From Bacteriovoracaceae bacterium (GTDB taxonomy: Bacteria; Bdellovibrionota; Bacteriovoracia; Bacteriovoracales; Bacteriovoracaceae), in the NCBI GenBank assembly GCA_023146355.1, contig JAGLCH010000126.1, positions 1 to 17,214 of the forward strand: a stretch of DNA of 17,214 nucleotides. The letters are read 5' to 3'. Below the pieces are notes generated by a model. The model did no database searches. It saw nothing but the letters and a program-made list of their open reading frames with translations, and was not told the origin of the DNA. Numbering within the stretch: the stretch's first letter is position 1; each line of letters starts with the position of its first letter. Of this stretch, positions 14,980 to 17,214 are shown one piece after another. Made by a program: the position numbers and the translations under genes.

Positions 14980-17142
14980 ATGTCAAAGCTATTACCGATT
15001 TTTACTATATGGTCATTGTTCTTTTCGCAAGTTTCACTTGCAGTAGACTTTACCCTAGAAAAAGACTTTGCACTCAGGCAGGCCTCAGCTGGAGGGCTAA
15101 CAATACTTGAAAATCTCCCTAAGGGAACTGTTGTCCGTATTCCTGATCATTTTTTTGGGAAAGATCTTAAAGGAAAAATGAAAGATGAGATTGCTCTCAT
15201 AAACTGGCTAAAAAAAGCAGGCGTCTTAAAGAAATTTGTAACAAAATCTGGTGTCGTGAAACGAGATTACTTCTTCCCGATTGAAGTTGTAAGTTCCCCG
15301 GATAAAAGTATTTCAAGTGGCAAAAGTGGAGAAATTGCAATTCGCCACCTGGCCATGAAGAATGGACTTCAATTAGTTACTGTAACAGACACTCCTCTAG
15401 TAAAAGCAAGCAATGTAAAAAATCCACCCAAGAAAACAGATAATTGTAGCCAATGCAAGACCCAAACGCAGGGTCAACAACTCTACTCTGATATCAAGGG
15501 ACAACTTCAATCGATTTTTCAGAAAATTAAAGAGGGTGCTCAGGACAAAGTGAACTCGAAGAACTATTCCGATATCTTTATTAAAAATTTCAACAAAACA
15601 TGTGGAATGGACTTCCATCTATTCTTAGGAGAACTAAAAAAAGAAGCTCATGCACAAGGGATACCTCCAGAGATTCTCCTGGGCATAATGTCACAAGAAT
15701 CAGAAGGTAAGTGCGATGCCGAACATAAAGATGCTAATGGCACTTATAGTGTTGGAATATTTCAAATAAATACAGGTAGCACTAAGTTAAAATACGCTGA
15801 TCTCAAGGATCCTCGCACAAACATGAATGAGTCAATCCGTATATTAGTCAATAAATACAAAAGAGTTAATGGAGCAAAACCCATTCCTAAAGAGACCTTA
15901 CTAGTTTCAGATATGAATAAGCATGAACTGACAAAGTGGAAAAAAGCGCTTTCGGCCTATAATGGTGGAGAGGCACACCTTAAGCAAAGCGAACAAGATC
16001 TAGGAGCTATTAATGAGAAATATGGGCTAAGCCTGGATTCAGAAGACTGGGAAACGCGTCGTGCTTTTTACTTTAGAAAATATATTGAAGAAAATACTGA
16101 TGCCAAGTTTAACAATAAGCAAAGCTATAAACGCTCAACTAACAATTCAATCGCCAATCTGATCTACGTTGAGTCTATCCTAGGAATGGATGAAATAAGT
16201 GGATCCCTTGCTGCGAGCTGGATACCCGAGCTTACACCCGAAATAAAAAAAGAAATCACGATAGAAGAGGATCAGAAACGTAGAGAAGATCAAATAAAAA
16301 AACGAGTCAAAGAGGAACAAGAAGAAGAACGAAAGCAGAAGCAACTTGCAGATGAAAAGCATAAGGCAGAAGAGAAACGAAAAAGGCTTGAAGCACAACG
16401 ACATAACTTAAAGGAAGAAAAAAAACGACTTGATAATGAACAAAAGCTTCGCGAAGAAGAATTAAAACGTATCAAGAGTGAAGAAGAGCGCGATAAAGAA
16501 AGGGAAAAAATACGCTTACAAGAGGAGCAAAAGCGCAGAGAAGAGAAAATAAGAAAAGCAGAATCGGAGAAGCAGCGCCTTGAAGTAGAGAAAAAAAATA
16601 AAAATGACGCCGATGCGATCAATCGTGCAGAAAAAGCAATTAGTGACTTTAACCTAAGGATTGAAGAAGACAGGATAAAGCGTGAAGCAGAGTATACTAA
16701 GCGCCGTGAAGAATATGAAAAAAAACAGGTACAAGATTTTGCAAAATGGCGACAAAAAGAGAATGAATTAGAACGCATCCGCCTAAAGCAAGAAAAAATT
16801 ATTGAGCTTAATCAACAAAATACTGAAGTTGATCGACTTAATAATTCCAAAGCTGATCATTTAGACAATACATTAAGAAAGTTCAGCAGAACTACAATTT
16901 TTGGAATTGCAAGACTGAAGTATGATCTCAAATTTAGAAATACTAATAAGAAATATGCTCAAAAATGTACTGTCAAAATTCAATCATTTTATAATCAGGT
17001 AAATGATGAAGATGAGCACACCTTTATTCTTAAGCCTGGTCAATCTAAAGAAATTGATGGAACCCTCAAAAAACCATGGGTTGCACAGGGCGGAAGAGTT
17101 ATTGAGGCCTGTGAGTTTCTTCCAAACACTCATAACAAATAG
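14980..17142 (+). CDS. Secreted lytic transglycosylase (SLT domain) with long charged helix
   Basis: The 720-residue protein begins with a signal peptide, cut probably after SQVSLA (residue 21), so it acts in the envelope or outside the cell. Residues about 23-105 are an unrecognised basic region. A CSQC pair lies at 156-159. The lytic transglycosylase domain spans about 210-345: PPEILLGIMSQES with likely catalytic Glu240, then YSVGIFQINTGS (256-267), and AYNGG (326-330). Such enzymes cleave peptidoglycan between MurNAc and GlcNAc. From about 425 to 622 almost every residue is Glu, Lys, Arg or Gln, suggesting a long single or coiled helix. Residues about 633-720 look like a small beta domain with Cys663 and Cys711. 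ATG 14980 has AGAGG six bases upstream. A possible promoter, TTTACA (14906-14911) with TATTCA (14928-14933), is weak. It is divergent from ftsK. The substrate source, own wall or prey wall, cannot be told. Confidence 0.83.
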   Translation: MSKLLPIFTIWSLFFSQVSLAVDFTLEKDFALRQASAGGLTILENLPKGTVVRIPDHFFGKDLKGKMKDEIALINWLKKAGVLKKFVTKSGVVKRDYFFPIEVVSSPDKSISSGKSGEIAIRHLAMKNGLQLVTVTDTPLVKASNVKNPPKKTDNCSQCKTQTQGQQLYSDIKGQLQSIFQKIKEGAQDKVNSKNYSDIFIKNFNKTCGMDFHLFLGELKKEAHAQGIPPEILLGIMSQESEGKCDAEHKDANGTYSVGIFQINTGSTKLKYADLKDPRTNMNESIRILVNKYKRVNGAKPIPKETLLVSDMNKHELTKWKKALSAYNGGEAHLKQSEQDLGAINEKYGLSLDSEDWETRRAFYFRKYIEENTDAKFNNKQSYKRSTNNSIANLIYVESILGMDEISGSLAASWIPELTPEIKKEITIEEDQKRREDQIKKRVKEEQEEERKQKQLADEKHKAEEKRKRLEAQRHNLKEEKKRLDNEQKLREEELKRIKSEEERDKEREKIRLQEEQKRREEKIRKAESEKQRLEVEKKNKNDADAINRAEKAISDFNLRIEEDRIKREAEYTKRREEYEKKQVQDFAKWRQKENELERIRLKQEKIIELNQQNTEVDRLNNSKADHLDNTLRKFSRTTIFGIARLKYDLKFRNTNKKYAQKCTVKIQSFYNQVNDEDEHTFILKPGQSKEIDGTLKKPWVAQGGRVIEACEFLPNTHNK

Positions 17143-17214
17143 GAACAATTGTAATAGTACACAAGGAACTATTTGTATTTTCACCCAGTTTATAGAGTCG
17201 ATAGCAAAACCATT

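Noticed and set aside
16290..16778. Long open frame on the minus strand inside the transglycosylase gene, rich in Ser and Phe
   Set aside because: It is the antisense of Glu/Lys-rich codons (GAA, AAA, AAG), which give Ser/Phe/Leu runs without stops. It has no Shine-Dalgarno site or family resemblance.
17143..17214. Possible terminator or start of a next gene after the transglycosylase
   Set aside because: No stable hairpin with U run and no start codon with Shine-Dalgarno could be supported in the remaining 72 bases.

Overview
The window reads as a chromosomal housekeeping segment of a low-GC Gram-negative bacterium. Gram-negative character is supported by a predicted outer-membrane barrel protein, an RseP-type site-2 protease and two secreted proteins with signal peptides. 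The AT-rich composition, an HD-domain signalling protein with a degenerate receiver, and a large secreted lytic transglycosylase would fit the predatory Bdellovibrionota (Bacteriovorax/Halobacteriovorax type). That placement is an inference from general resemblance, not a database result.

Layout, left to right. (1) At 1-1070 (minus, cut by the window edge) lies a degenerate receiver plus HD-domain protein. (2) At 1071-1224 is an intergenic stretch with three tandem 9-bp CTTAAG-type repeats and the tig terminator. (3) tig (1225-2505, minus) has its own good promoter near 2574-2602. (4) A minus-strand cluster runs, in transcription order, pyrH-frr-uppS-cdsA-rseP-tsaB-pssA-(outer-membrane barrel protein)-truA, 10232 down to 2619. 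Gaps are 64 bp or less and there are two gene overlaps, so it is probably one long operon. (5) rpsB-tsf (12190-10431, minus) forms a separate unit. It has a likely promoter, a structured leader, a terminator-like hairpin between the two genes, and a terminator after tsf. (6) ftsK (14819-12369, minus) lies upstream of rpsB. (7) Divergent from ftsK is a plus-strand gene (14980-17142) for a secreted lytic transglycosylase with a long charged helix.

The genes work together as a growth module. rpsB, tsf, frr, tsaB, truA and tig serve translation, tRNA modification and nascent-chain folding. pyrH supplies UDP and CTP precursors. cdsA makes CDP-diacylglycerol and pssA in the same cluster uses it for phospholipid. 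uppS makes the undecaprenyl carrier for cell-wall synthesis. rseP handles regulated membrane proteolysis, and ftsK couples chromosome segregation to division. No mobile element, CRISPR array, tRNA or rRNA was seen. No stretch above about 300 bases lacks a gene; the largest gaps are about 140-180 bp. The window is mostly conserved core genome, and no evidence of a wholly new system was found. The least ordinary items are the degenerate receiver-HD protein, the transglycosylase with its long charged helix, and several regulatory-looking DNA or RNA structures.
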